A stretch of DNA of 5,018 nucleotides from Armatimonadota bacterium (GTDB lineage Bacteria; Armatimonadota; Zipacnadia; Zipacnadales; UBA11051), in NCBI GenBank assembly GCA_003542955.1, contig DPJP01000087.1, positions 1 through 5,018 of the forward strand, given 5' to 3'. The notes beneath the pieces were generated by a model. It ran no database searches, was not told the DNA's origin, and was given only the letters and a program-made list of their open reading frames with translations. Shown here in pieces: positions 1 through 5,018 of the stretch. Numbering within the stretch: the first letter of the stretch is position 1; each line of letters starts with the position of its first letter. The position numbers and the translations under genes are program-made.

Positions 1-1
1 C

Positions 2-448
2 TGCCTGTGCAACTTCGACCAGGACTCCATCGAGACGATGAGCAACCTCGTCAAGAAGGCCTTCGCCGCGCGTGGGGAGATCTTCAAGGCGACGCAGTTC
101 TTCGCGGCGCAGGAGGATGCGTCCAAGGAGAACCCCCTCGCCGCCATCCCGATGCCGCAGGTGACCCAGGAGCAGCTCGACCAGATGCTTGCCGCCTGTG
201 GGCAGGACGGCAGGTTGAAGGCCGCGGTGTACCTGTACGCAGGCAACTTCCGGGAGGCGATGCTCGCAGCCGAGCTTCACATGGCCGAAGCGCCCGCCAA
301 GGACATGCTGATGGCGCTGGGCCAGGTAGCGCGAGTCTTCAAGGCCAAGGACCTCAACCTCGTCCGCGGCAACCAGTTTCTCGAGTATGCGAAGGCGGGC
401 AACGGCACGAACCCACTCGATGCCTTCTGGCAGGAGGTCGGCCAATGA
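2..448 (+). CDS. C-terminal part of a helical, TPR-like hypothetical protein (5' partial)
   Basis: The reading frame is open from the first full codon (2-4) to TGA at 446-448, so 148 residues are visible. An ATG at 38 exists, but it has no clear ribosome binding site and the codons before it (CLCNFDQDSIET) read as protein, so the true start probably lies upstream of the window. The protein looks entirely alpha-helical and rich in Ala, Lys, Gln and Met. The stretch from GRLKAAVYLYAGNFREAM through LGQVARVFKAKDL has the helix-turn-helix rhythm of tetratricopeptide-like repeats. No signal peptide or membrane segment is visible in this part. The ending with NQFLEYAKAG and NPLDAFW resembles secreted or envelope hypothetical proteins I associate with Planctomycetota; that is recollection, not a search. 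About 89% of codons from position 38 end in G or C, the highest of the genes counted here. The stop overlaps the next start (ATGA), implying a shared operon. Function unknown. Confidence 0.8.
   Translation, partial: CLCNFDQDSIETMSNLVKKAFAARGEIFKATQFFAAQEDASKENPLAAIPMPQVTQEQLDQMLAACGQDGRLKAAVYLYAGNFREAMLAAELHMAEAPAKDMLMALGQVARVFKAKDLNLVRGNQFLEYAKAGNGTNPLDAFWQEVGQ
432..438 (+). promoter_or_regulatory. Ribosome binding site of the 683-residue gene
   Basis: AGGAGGT is a full Shine-Dalgarno match, six bases before ATG at 445. It lies inside the last codons of the preceding gene. It fixes the start at 445, although the same frame is open much further upstream (to position 7), where it only shadows the preceding gene. 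The signal peptide beginning at 445 agrees. Confidence 0.85.
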
Positions 449-2496
449 GGCCCCGCGGCGTTCTGCCGGTCATCGGGCTTCTGCTTGCCGCTTCCGCCGT
501 CGCGTGGGCGATCGACCTGCGCGACATGCCTCCATGGATGCGTGACATGATCCGGCCGGTGTACATCGACTGGCAGCAGGTGGCCGAACAAGCGAGCCTC
601 GACCCGGCGGGAGTGCACATCTGGGCCCCCCAGCAGAGTGGCCCCGCGCCTGCCGGTGTGCGTGTTGCAGCGCCCGGAGGCGTTCCAGTGACAGCCGCCG
701 CCGGCTCGGCGAGCCCGGTGGCCGGTGCAATCACGCCCCCTCGAGTTACGCTCTCCGGGAGTGGTGCAGCAGACGCCCCTGGCGGGACGGCGGTCCGTGC
801 ACCGGGAGCAGTGGCCCTATCCGGGCATGATAGGGTTCACCTGCAGGGTCTTGGGACCGAACTGGTCGGCGGCTCGCCCGTGACCGTTGGCGGCGCCGGC
901 GCCCTATCCCTGCCACAGTCTGTCAGCCTCAGCCAGACTGCCGACGAGTGGGACGCCATGCTGGCAAGCATCGAGGGCATGGACGAGAAGAGCCTGGCGC
1001 AAGCGGGACAGATTGTCACCATGGTGCGAGAGCAGGCCCTCACGCAGGAAGAGTTCGTGCGGTGGGTGCATGAGCACGGCGCATCGCTCGCAGCCATCAC
1101 TGGTGCGTACCGTCTCTTTACCCGCGCGAAGCCCTACTGGAATGAGGAGGCTCGGATCGTCTGTGCCGCCCTCGCGGATGCTGCGGGCCCCAATCTCGAG
1201 CACCTGGAAGACATCCCCGTAGAAGGGCGGCCCGGTCTGGCAACGTACGTGGGGCTCGAGGAACGTGAGGATGACGTCAAGACAGTACTGCTATCGATCC
1301 CTGAGAGCTATCTTGATCGCCTGCACCCGAACCCATACTACGTGACTGCGTGCACGCTGTTCGACCAACACACAGGCCTCTCGACCGCTATCTGGGCCTG
1401 GAAGACAGAAGCCACCAGGAGGGGAGTCTTTGAGCGCATCCAGATATCACGCGACATCAGGCTAGCATGTGGTCGGGCTCACGGTGAGATCGACGTCAGA
1501 GAGGTGCTGCTCCCCTGGGTCGAGGAACTGATCGCGACGCCCGAGGGAAAGACGCGAATGGAGACGCTGATGCCGGTAGCCATCTGGGCATACCATCGCG
1601 CCGGCGCGCCGGAGAAGGCGCTGGCGTTGGTCAATGACTGGCTGCCGACCTTGCCGGAGGGCAGTCTGCCGTCAATCGGCATGGCGGACACGCTACGGGT
1701 CGTCGCGCTGGCGCTGGCCAACGCTGGACACTTGGAGATGGCATTGAGGATGCTACGGCGGGTCGTGAACACAGCACCGCCAGTTGTCGCAGAACGTGCG
1801 GAGGCCGACATACTGCACTTGTCATTCGTCCACCCCCGTGATGCATCGGCTGCGGTCGTGCCGCGCCTGCTGAGTTACCACCCACACGAACTGACAGTCG
1901 CCTCTGAGACCGGACACGTGCCCTGCGCCGAGGTCGTTATACGCGGGAACGCGACACTTCGAGTGCAGAATGCCATGTTTGATCTGGGAGGGACACGCGG
2001 CGAGGCTATCAGCCTGTCGAAAGACGCGCCCGGCGGCGCGGTAACGGTGACACGGGTGAGACTCCATGCGCGACGTGACCCAGTCCTTGCGGAAACGCAT
2101 GGGAAGCTCCAGGTTTTCACAAACGATGACCGCATGCAGGTGCTCACGATTCCAGTGTCCATCGAGCCAGCACGCCCCGTGAGTCTCGTCCCACGCGTCC
2201 TCTTCTTTGGGGTCATTGGGGCGGGCGAGACCTGCGAAGCGCGGGCCCGGCTCGAGGGGCCAACCCTGCCCACTATCAAGTCTGTTGAGGCCGCCGGACT
2301 CGGAGGCCTCATCGCGGCCAGAGCAGTGACCACGGATGCGGGGAAGCACGAACTGCGCGCCTCCCTGCGTGCGGAAATCGCACCCGGGGTGTACGAGGGT
2401 GACCTCGTGCTGTCGACAGAGCCTCACGGCGCGGGGCCGATCAGGGGGGCATACTACGTCCACGTTCTCGATCCGAGGCAGCGCGACGAGCAATGA
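445..2496 (+). CDS. Exported protein with helical-repeat middle and DUF1573-like C-terminal beta region
   Basis: This 683-residue protein starts at ATG 445, which overlaps the previous stop and follows AGGAGGT. Residues 1-22 form a Sec signal peptide (MRPRG, hydrophobic core, likely cut after AWA). Residues about 64-155 are a low-complexity linker rich in Ala, Gly, Pro, Val and Ser. Residues about 165-475 are helical with TPR-like character, for example AYHRAGAPEKALALVNDWL and ALANAGHLEMALRMLRRVV. Residues about 480-680 are predicted beta-sandwich. There, GKLQVFTNDD, LTIPVSIEPARPVSLVP and RVLFFGVIGAGE follow the pattern 'TN-d ... Ipv ... P ... fG.v..G' seen in the repeats of DUF1573 and related Ig-like proteins. 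The CGC motif common in DUF1573 is not evident. It is probably an envelope scaffold or binding protein rather than an enzyme, as I see no catalytic motif. Domain names are inferred by eye; the coding call and the export signal are secure. Confidence 0.85.
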   Translation: MRPRGVLPVIGLLLAASAVAWAIDLRDMPPWMRDMIRPVYIDWQQVAEQASLDPAGVHIWAPQQSGPAPAGVRVAAPGGVPVTAAAGSASPVAGAITPPRVTLSGSGAADAPGGTAVRAPGAVALSGHDRVHLQGLGTELVGGSPVTVGGAGALSLPQSVSLSQTADEWDAMLASIEGMDEKSLAQAGQIVTMVREQALTQEEFVRWVHEHGASLAAITGAYRLFTRAKPYWNEEARIVCAALADAAGPNLEHLEDIPVEGRPGLATYVGLEEREDDVKTVLLSIPESYLDRLHPNPYYVTACTLFDQHTGLSTAIWAWKTEATRRGVFERIQISRDIRLACGRAHGEIDVREVLLPWVEELIATPEGKTRMETLMPVAIWAYHRAGAPEKALALVNDWLPTLPEGSLPSIGMADTLRVVALALANAGHLEMALRMLRRVVNTAPPVVAERAEADILHLSFVHPRDASAAVVPRLLSYHPHELTVASETGHVPCAEVVIRGNATLRVQNAMFDLGGTRGEAISLSKDAPGGAVTVTRVRLHARRDPVLAETHGKLQVFTNDDRMQVLTIPVSIEPARPVSLVPRVLFFGVIGAGETCEARARLEGPTLPTIKSVEAAGLGGLIAARAVTTDAGKHELRASLRAEIAPGVYEGDLVLSTEPHGAGPIRGAYYVHVLDPRQRDEQ

Positions 2497-2530
2497 GACG
2501 GGATGCTCAGGCCGCACATCTACACAGATA

Positions 2531-2544
2531 GTGTCCTGTGACAC
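2531..2544 (+). repeat. Small hairpin just upstream of a ribosome binding site
   Basis: GTGTC and GACAC pair around a four-base CTGT loop, a perfect 5-bp stem. It ends one base before the AAAGGAGG ribosome binding site of the cysteine-rich gene. It could influence translation or mRNA stability, but a stem this short can occur by chance. Confidence 0.3.
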
Positions 2545-2545
2545 C

Positions 2546-2553
2546 AAAGGAGG
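2546..2553 (+). promoter_or_regulatory. Ribosome binding site of the cysteine-rich gene
   Basis: AAAGGAGG (continuing into T at 2554) is a very strong Shine-Dalgarno match nine bases before ATG 2563. It excludes the in-frame TTG at 2554, which touches the site itself, and so fixes the start at 2563. A strong site suggests that this small protein is made in quantity. Confidence 0.85.
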
Positions 2554-2562
2554 TTGTATCCG

Positions 2563-3003
2563 ATGGAGTACCGCTACCAGTGGTTATGCTTCTGCGTTCT
2601 TGCCCTTGCATACGGTTGTGCCTCTGCAAGTGCGTACACTGAACTCACACCGGCGGAACAGGCCAGTGTGATGGGGCTTGCGGACGGCTACTATTCGACG
2701 TGGTGGCAAGGCGAGTACTGCCCGAACTGCCAGCCCGAAGACTGCCACGAGTGGGATGATGTCACGTGTGTGTCCGACTCGTGTGCACCAAAGATCGGCT
2801 GCGCTCAGCCTGGTGACGCAGACAACTGCGAAACCAAGTCCGAGAACGTATGCCGCTCCGTATACATGGTGGCCAAGGAGCCGGAGGATCCATGCCCGAC
2901 GGGTGCCACTTGCGGAGGGACGCCGCAGAGGATGAACCCCGCAATCGTCAGGGTGTGCGCCTACGACGACGGCCAGAAGGAGGAGACCTGTCCGGACTGG
3001 TAG
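2563..3003 (+). CDS. Small secreted cysteine-rich protein with a double-glycine-like leader motif
   Basis: This 146-residue protein starts at ATG 2563, set by AAAGGAGG. Residues 1-24 are a Sec signal peptide (MEYRYQ, then a hydrophobic stretch LCFCVLALAYGCA, likely cut after ASA). The mature part holds 12 cysteines, at residues 53, 56, 61, 69, 74, 80, 89, 97, 111, 117, 132 and 143. They include CPNC, a CxxC pair as in redox or metal sites. It also has many Asp and Glu and no further membrane segment. An even cysteine count and export suggest disulfide bonding or metal binding outside the cytoplasm. Residues 28-39 (LTPAEQASVMGL) have the spacing of a double-glycine leader. The gene sits 66 bases after the large exported protein and two genes before a C39-like protein, so it could be the secreted product or substrate of the cluster. 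I do not recognise a named family. The next coding gene is 93 bases away, and about 73% of codons end in G or C. Confidence 0.85.
   Translation: MEYRYQWLCFCVLALAYGCASASAYTELTPAEQASVMGLADGYYSTWWQGEYCPNCQPEDCHEWDDVTCVSDSCAPKIGCAQPGDADNCETKSENVCRSVYMVAKEPEDPCPTGATCGGTPQRMNPAIVRVCAYDDGQKEETCPDW
2644..2679 (+). other. Double-glycine-leader-like segment in the cysteine-rich protein
   Basis: Residues 28-39 read LTPAEQASVMGL. Aligned to the double-glycine leader pattern, Leu is at -12, Thr at -11, Glu at -8, Val at -4 and Gly at -2, all at the expected spacing. Two positions deviate: Gln rather than a hydrophobic residue at -7, and Leu rather than Gly, Ala or Ser at -1. The segment lies directly after the predicted Sec cleavage site, not at the extreme N-terminus as in bacteriocin precursors. 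The assignment is by pattern only. Confidence 0.35.
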
Positions 3004-3015
3004 CTCCTGGCTTCA

Positions 3016-3025
3016 GTCCCGGGAC
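3016..3025. repeat. 10-bp perfect palindrome in an intergenic gap
   Basis: GTCCCGGGAC reads identically on both strands and lies 12 bases after the stop of the cysteine-rich gene. The gap 3004-3096 (93 bases) holds this, one short inverted repeat and a ribosome binding site. It could be a protein-binding site or chance in GC-rich DNA. Confidence 0.25.
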
Positions 3026-3043
3026 AACATGTGCCTCACACGG

Positions 3044-3060
3044 GCCTCCGCCAGCGAGGC
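3044..3060 (+). repeat. Short inverted repeat in the gap after the cysteine-rich gene
   Basis: GCCTC (3044-3048) pairs with GAGGC (3056-3060) around a 7-base loop. No T-run follows, so it is not a convincing intrinsic terminator. It may separate the preceding gene from the one at 3097, or be incidental. Confidence 0.25.
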
Positions 3061-3082
3061 GGATGGCACCGGTATGGCCGAC

Positions 3083-3087
3083 GGGAG
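3083..3087 (+). promoter_or_regulatory. Ribosome binding site choosing the 3097 start
   Basis: GGGAG lies nine bases before ATG 3097. The alternative in-frame ATG at 3133, which would begin directly at the hydrophobic signal segment, has only a weak GGG-containing upstream region. The site favours 3097, giving the protein a 12-residue longer N-terminal tail. Confidence 0.5.
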
Positions 3088-3096
3088 TGATCGCGA

Positions 3097-4296
3097 ATGG
3101 TACTCAGCAATGCCACAACGGGTCGCGCGTGTATGCGGACGCTACTGGTCTGGCTCACCTTCGCCAGTTCGGCGCATTGTTGGGCTGTGCCAGCCGCGCA
3201 GGGCACCGAATACCTGCGGACAATTGCCATCGGGATGGACCATCGGGCCGAGCAGGTGACTGCCGTGGGCGGTGAGGCACTTCACGAGACCCTGTGCAGC
3301 GACGCGTACATCGCGCGGCGTGCCTCTCTTCACGAGGACGATGGGGGAGTTGGAGCGGCGTCAAGGTCGCGCAACCACGGACACTACTTGGTGCGTTTCC
3401 TATTGGGCCCCTCCAGCTTCAGTCACGAGGTTCAGGCGCTAGTGGCGCCTGGGGGTGCCGAGACATGGGGTTTCCCCCTCAGGCCGGTTGGTGTCATTGG
3501 CGGACCGTACTTCATGCGGTCATCCTGCCGTGATGGTGCCTGTGAATCCCTCGTGAGATCGCCAGACGGGCCAATGGGGCAGGTACTGCCCCAGCAGTTC
3601 GACTTGCCTGGACCGCTGCAACCTCCATTTGGGACGTGGTTGTCCCTGTCACTGTCATGGCATTGGTGGTCAGCCCACCTGCGCAACGAGGGGATGCGAC
3701 TCCAGCTGGTTGACAAGGCAACCATGGGTGAGGTTGAGTGCCTTTGCGTCGTTCAGGAATACGGCTCCGACGATCGGCAAGGCATGCGCAAGCTCTGGGT
3801 CGCGCCCAGCCTTGGGTTCGCCCCGATCAGAGAGGAAGCGCTCATTGTGCACCGCGACGAGCCCCGACGAGGGACACGCGTCATACACACGTGGGGTGAC
3901 TACCGGCAGACAACAGATGGCTGGGCCTGTCCTTGGGAGTACACATATGACTGCTACATGTACAGCCCCGGAGTCGAGAAGCCGTGGTCTCACGGCCATC
4001 GTGTCCACATCCTGCGCCTGGCGGTCGGATCGACTGCAGATGTCGACGGCGCAGAATGGCTCAGATTCCCCGTTGGCACCAAGCTTGTCGTTCACCCTGA
4101 TGCACTGCCGCCGTCAGAGCGGGTCCCACAGGAGCACCTTCTGGCTGAGATGCAGCGGAGCTACGCCCCTTGGTCCGTCGCCGAGAGGCGGGCGCAGCAT
4201 CTATTGCTCCCGCCGGATGACCCAGAGTTCGCTGAGGCGAACGCGGAGTACCTGAAGCCACTTGACGGTAGCGAGCTGGAGGGCTCCGTGCGTTGA
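3097..4296 (+). CDS. Secreted hypothetical protein, possibly LolA-like fold
   Basis: This 399-residue protein runs from ATG 3097 (GGGAG nine bases upstream) to TGA 4294-4296. ATG 3133 is a possible alternative start. An N-terminal signal peptide is present: ACMRTLLVWLTFASSAHCWA forms a basic residue plus hydrophobic core, probably cut near residue 30. The rest is soluble, rich in aromatic residues, and looks mainly beta-stranded from about residue 95 to 335. The segment around RKLWVAPSLGFAPIREEAL, followed by DYRQTTDGWACPWEY and, near residues 315-331, DVDGAEWLRFPVGTKLV, has the layout of planctomycete secreted proteins with an unclosed beta-barrel (LolA/LolB-like) fold: a 'lW.dp..gf.p.r' strand, a 'G.W.P' strand and a 'F.fP.Gt.V' strand. 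That resemblance is from memory. Residues 345-399 form a helical, charged tail. No catalytic motif was recognised. It may bind a lipid or envelope ligand. It is likely cotranscribed with the upstream genes. Confidence 0.8.
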   Translation: MVLSNATTGRACMRTLLVWLTFASSAHCWAVPAAQGTEYLRTIAIGMDHRAEQVTAVGGEALHETLCSDAYIARRASLHEDDGGVGAASRSRNHGHYLVRFLLGPSSFSHEVQALVAPGGAETWGFPLRPVGVIGGPYFMRSSCRDGACESLVRSPDGPMGQVLPQQFDLPGPLQPPFGTWLSLSLSWHWWSAHLRNEGMRLQLVDKATMGEVECLCVVQEYGSDDRQGMRKLWVAPSLGFAPIREEALIVHRDEPRRGTRVIHTWGDYRQTTDGWACPWEYTYDCYMYSPGVEKPWSHGHRVHILRLAVGSTADVDGAEWLRFPVGTKLVVHPDALPPSERVPQEHLLAEMQRSYAPWSVAERRAQHLLLPPDDPEFAEANAEYLKPLDGSELEGSVR

Positions 4297-4311
4297 GTCC
4301 ACGTCCCCCCC

Positions 4312-4328
4312 TGCCGGCCAATCCGGCA
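4312..4328 (+). terminator. Possible terminator hairpin after the 399-residue gene
   Basis: TGCCGG (4312-4317) pairs perfectly with CCGGCA (4323-4328) around the 5-base loop CCAAT. It begins 15 bases after the stop codon. Only a weak T-containing stretch (TGTTGG) follows rather than a U-run, so it may be a weak or factor-assisted terminator, or a stabilising 3' hairpin. Confidence 0.35.
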
Positions 4329-4371
4329 TGTTGGCGCGTGCAGGTTTGAGGATCGAGCATGCCGCGGAGTG

Positions 4372-4389
4372 CCCCGCGATGTCGCGGGG
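4372..4389 (+). repeat. GC-rich 8-bp perfect hairpin in the 4297-4434 gap
   Basis: CCCCGCGA (4372-4379) and TCGCGGGG (4382-4389) are perfect inverse complements separated by TG. In RNA this would fold as a 7-bp stem with a four-base loop. No T-run follows. It lies 45 bases before the start of the C39-like gene, in its presumed leader. Together with the hairpin at 4312-4328 it is the only notable structure in this 138-base gap, where I see no gene and no clear -35/-10 promoter. Confidence 0.4.
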
Positions 4390-4415
4390 ACGGCGTGGCC
4401 ATCGTGGCTGCAGTT

Positions 4416-4420
4416 GGAGG
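4416..4420 (+). promoter_or_regulatory. Likely ribosome binding site of the C39-like gene
   Basis: GGAGG is a good Shine-Dalgarno core, but its spacing to ATG 4435 is 14 bases, longer than usual. No other ATG or GTG near it gives a sensible signal peptide. An in-frame GTG at 4369 would add a tail before the signal peptide and is less likely. Confidence 0.45.
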
Positions 4421-4434
4421 CGAGTCTCGTCACT

Positions 4435-5018
4435 ATGCGTGGCCCAACCAACCGTGTCGCGTGGATCACCGTCACTGTCTCGTTGGCCGTCCTCTGCGGC
4501 AATACTCTGGCGACGGACTGCGGACGGACGAGCGTCCGTAGCCTATGTCTCTTGCTTGCCCGAGACTGTCACACTATGCCGAACGAAACGGACGACGGCG
4601 ATGCCACGACCACGTCATTGCTTGATGCAGCGCAGTCTCTAGAAGCATGGGGAATCGCCGTGACCGCCGTGCGTGCCACCCTCTCGGAACTGCTCGAGGA
4701 CTGTGCAGGCCCCAAGATCATCCATCTCAAGGCCCCACCGCACTTCACTGTACTGTCGCGGGGGCGCTCGGGGCTCGTGCAGATACTGGAGGATGGGTCG
4801 ATCATCGTTGCTTCGGCTGAGGAGATCCACAAGCGCTACTCCGGCCACGCGCTGATTCTGGACCAGTCGCAGTTCCCGGAGGGTGGGCCGCGGCTGCAGT
4901 TGCCCGAGTTCCACTACCCATTCGGGATCATGGGGGTCGGGCAGAAGGTGGAGCATGCCTTTGAGTTCCGGAACACGGGCGATGAAGACCTGACCATCAG
5001 CCCGCAAGCGAGTGGGTG
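4435..5018 (+). CDS. Exported C39-like peptidase domain fused to DUF1573 (3' partial)
   Basis: The first 194 residues are visible and the frame is open to the window end. Start ATG 4435 is chosen because it begins a signal peptide (MRGPTNRVAW, then hydrophobic ITVTVSLAVLCG, likely cut after TLA at residue 26). Residues 28-142 match the peptidase C39 layout: DCG with candidate catalytic Cys29; TTTSLLDAAQSLEAWGI and AVTAVRATLSELL, as in the 'tS..dL..aae.lGl.a.av..t.eeL' helices; PKIIHLK; then PPHFTVL with candidate His103; LEDG with candidate Asp120; and YSGHALIL as the closing strand. Residues about 153-194 begin a DUF1573 domain (LQLPEFHYPFGIMGVGQ, then HAFEFRNTGDEDLTI). The last visible codon starts TG and could be the first Cys of the usual DUF1573 Cys motif. 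C39 domains normally cut double-glycine leaders in the cytoplasm; export here implies a periplasmic role, either protease or inactive binder. The substrate is unproven; the cysteine-rich protein upstream is a candidate. Confidence 0.85.
   Translation, partial: MRGPTNRVAWITVTVSLAVLCGNTLATDCGRTSVRSLCLLLARDCHTMPNETDDGDATTTSLLDAAQSLEAWGIAVTAVRATLSELLEDCAGPKIIHLKAPPHFTVLSRGRSGLVQILEDGSIIVASAEEIHKRYSGHALILDQSQFPEGGPRLQLPEFHYPFGIMGVGQKVEHAFEFRNTGDEDLTISPQASG

Noticed and set aside
7..444. Upstream extension of the 683-residue gene's frame
   Set aside because: The translated extension is low-quality Arg/Gly/Ala-rich sequence shadowing the first gene. The strong ribosome binding site and signal peptide place the start at 445.
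2493..2531. 12-codon mini-ORF starting at an ATGA overlap with the 683-residue gene's stop
   Set aside because: Its ATG overlaps the stop in a coupled arrangement, but it ends after 12 codons with no recognisable peptide and no dedicated ribosome binding site; probably chance.
1822..2547. 241-codon open frame on the minus strand
   Set aside because: It lies wholly opposite the well-supported 683-residue gene, has no signal peptide or family pattern, and long antisense frames are common in GC-rich DNA.
2554..2562. TTG start for the cysteine-rich gene
   Set aside because: The TTG touches the Shine-Dalgarno sequence, leaving no spacer; ATG 2563 has ideal spacing.
2605..2619. Lipobox-like LAYGC in the cysteine-rich protein's signal peptide
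   Set aside because: The -3 position is Ala and -2 is Tyr, a poor lipobox, while a good signal peptidase I site (ASA) follows five residues later.
3629..4255. 208-codon + strand frame inside the 399-residue gene
   Set aside because: Out-of-frame shadow with Ser/Arg-rich translation and no domain pattern; the frame from 3097 has a signal peptide and coherent protein.
4262..4642. 126-codon + strand frame spanning the last gap
   Set aside because: It overlaps the signal peptide and C39 region of the gene at 4435 in another frame, and its translation is Arg/Ser/Cys-rich without structure.
4639..5007. 122-codon minus-strand frame opposite the C39-DUF1573 gene
   Set aside because: The + strand frame shows clear C39 and DUF1573 patterns; the antisense frame is its shadow.

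Overview
This is a 5 kb, GC-rich stretch with five genes, all on the + strand and closely packed. It reads as an accessory gene cluster for secreted or envelope proteins. The style of these proteins suggests an uncultured bacterium of the Planctomycetota or a neighbouring phylum (Armatimonadota, Hydrogenedentota, Lentisphaerota). The indicators are an exported C39-peptidase-like domain fused to DUF1573, a small Sec-exported cysteine-rich protein, and large secreted proteins with helical repeats. This is judged from family resemblance only, with no database search. There are no RNA genes, mobile elements, CRISPR arrays or phage genes.

Layout: (1) 2-448 is the C-terminal part of a helical, TPR-like protein whose start lies before the window. 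(2) 445-2496 overlaps it by ATGA and encodes a 683-residue exported protein with a signal peptide, an Ala/Gly/Pro/Val-rich linker, a helical-repeat middle and a C-terminal beta-sandwich region resembling the repeats of DUF1573 proteins. (3) 2563-3003 encodes a 146-residue exported protein with 12 cysteines in its mature part. Just after the signal peptide it has a segment spaced like a double-glycine leader, the type of site C39 peptidases cut. (4) 3097-4296 encodes a 399-residue secreted protein of uncertain, possibly LolA-like, fold. (5) 4435-5018 is the N-terminal part of an exported C39-like plus DUF1573 protein and runs off the window end.

The most interesting reading is an inference. 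The exported C39-like protein (gene 5) may act outside the cytoplasm on the exported cysteine-rich protein (gene 3), cutting after the LTPAEQASVMGL segment. The DUF1573-like and LolA-like neighbours would then be scaffold or envelope partners. Canonical C39 domains work in the cytoplasm on ABC exporters, so this would be a different arrangement. Against it, the last position of the candidate leader is Leu rather than Gly/Ala/Ser, and the usual oxyanion Gln of C39 enzymes is absent from gene 5.

Genes 1-2 are translationally coupled. Genes 2-3, 3-4 and 4-5 are separated by 66, 93 and 138 bases. The last gap carries two GC-rich hairpins and could hold a terminator or a separate start of transcription. 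Hand counts of third-position GC fall from about 89% in gene 1 (136 codons from position 38) to about 73% in gene 3.
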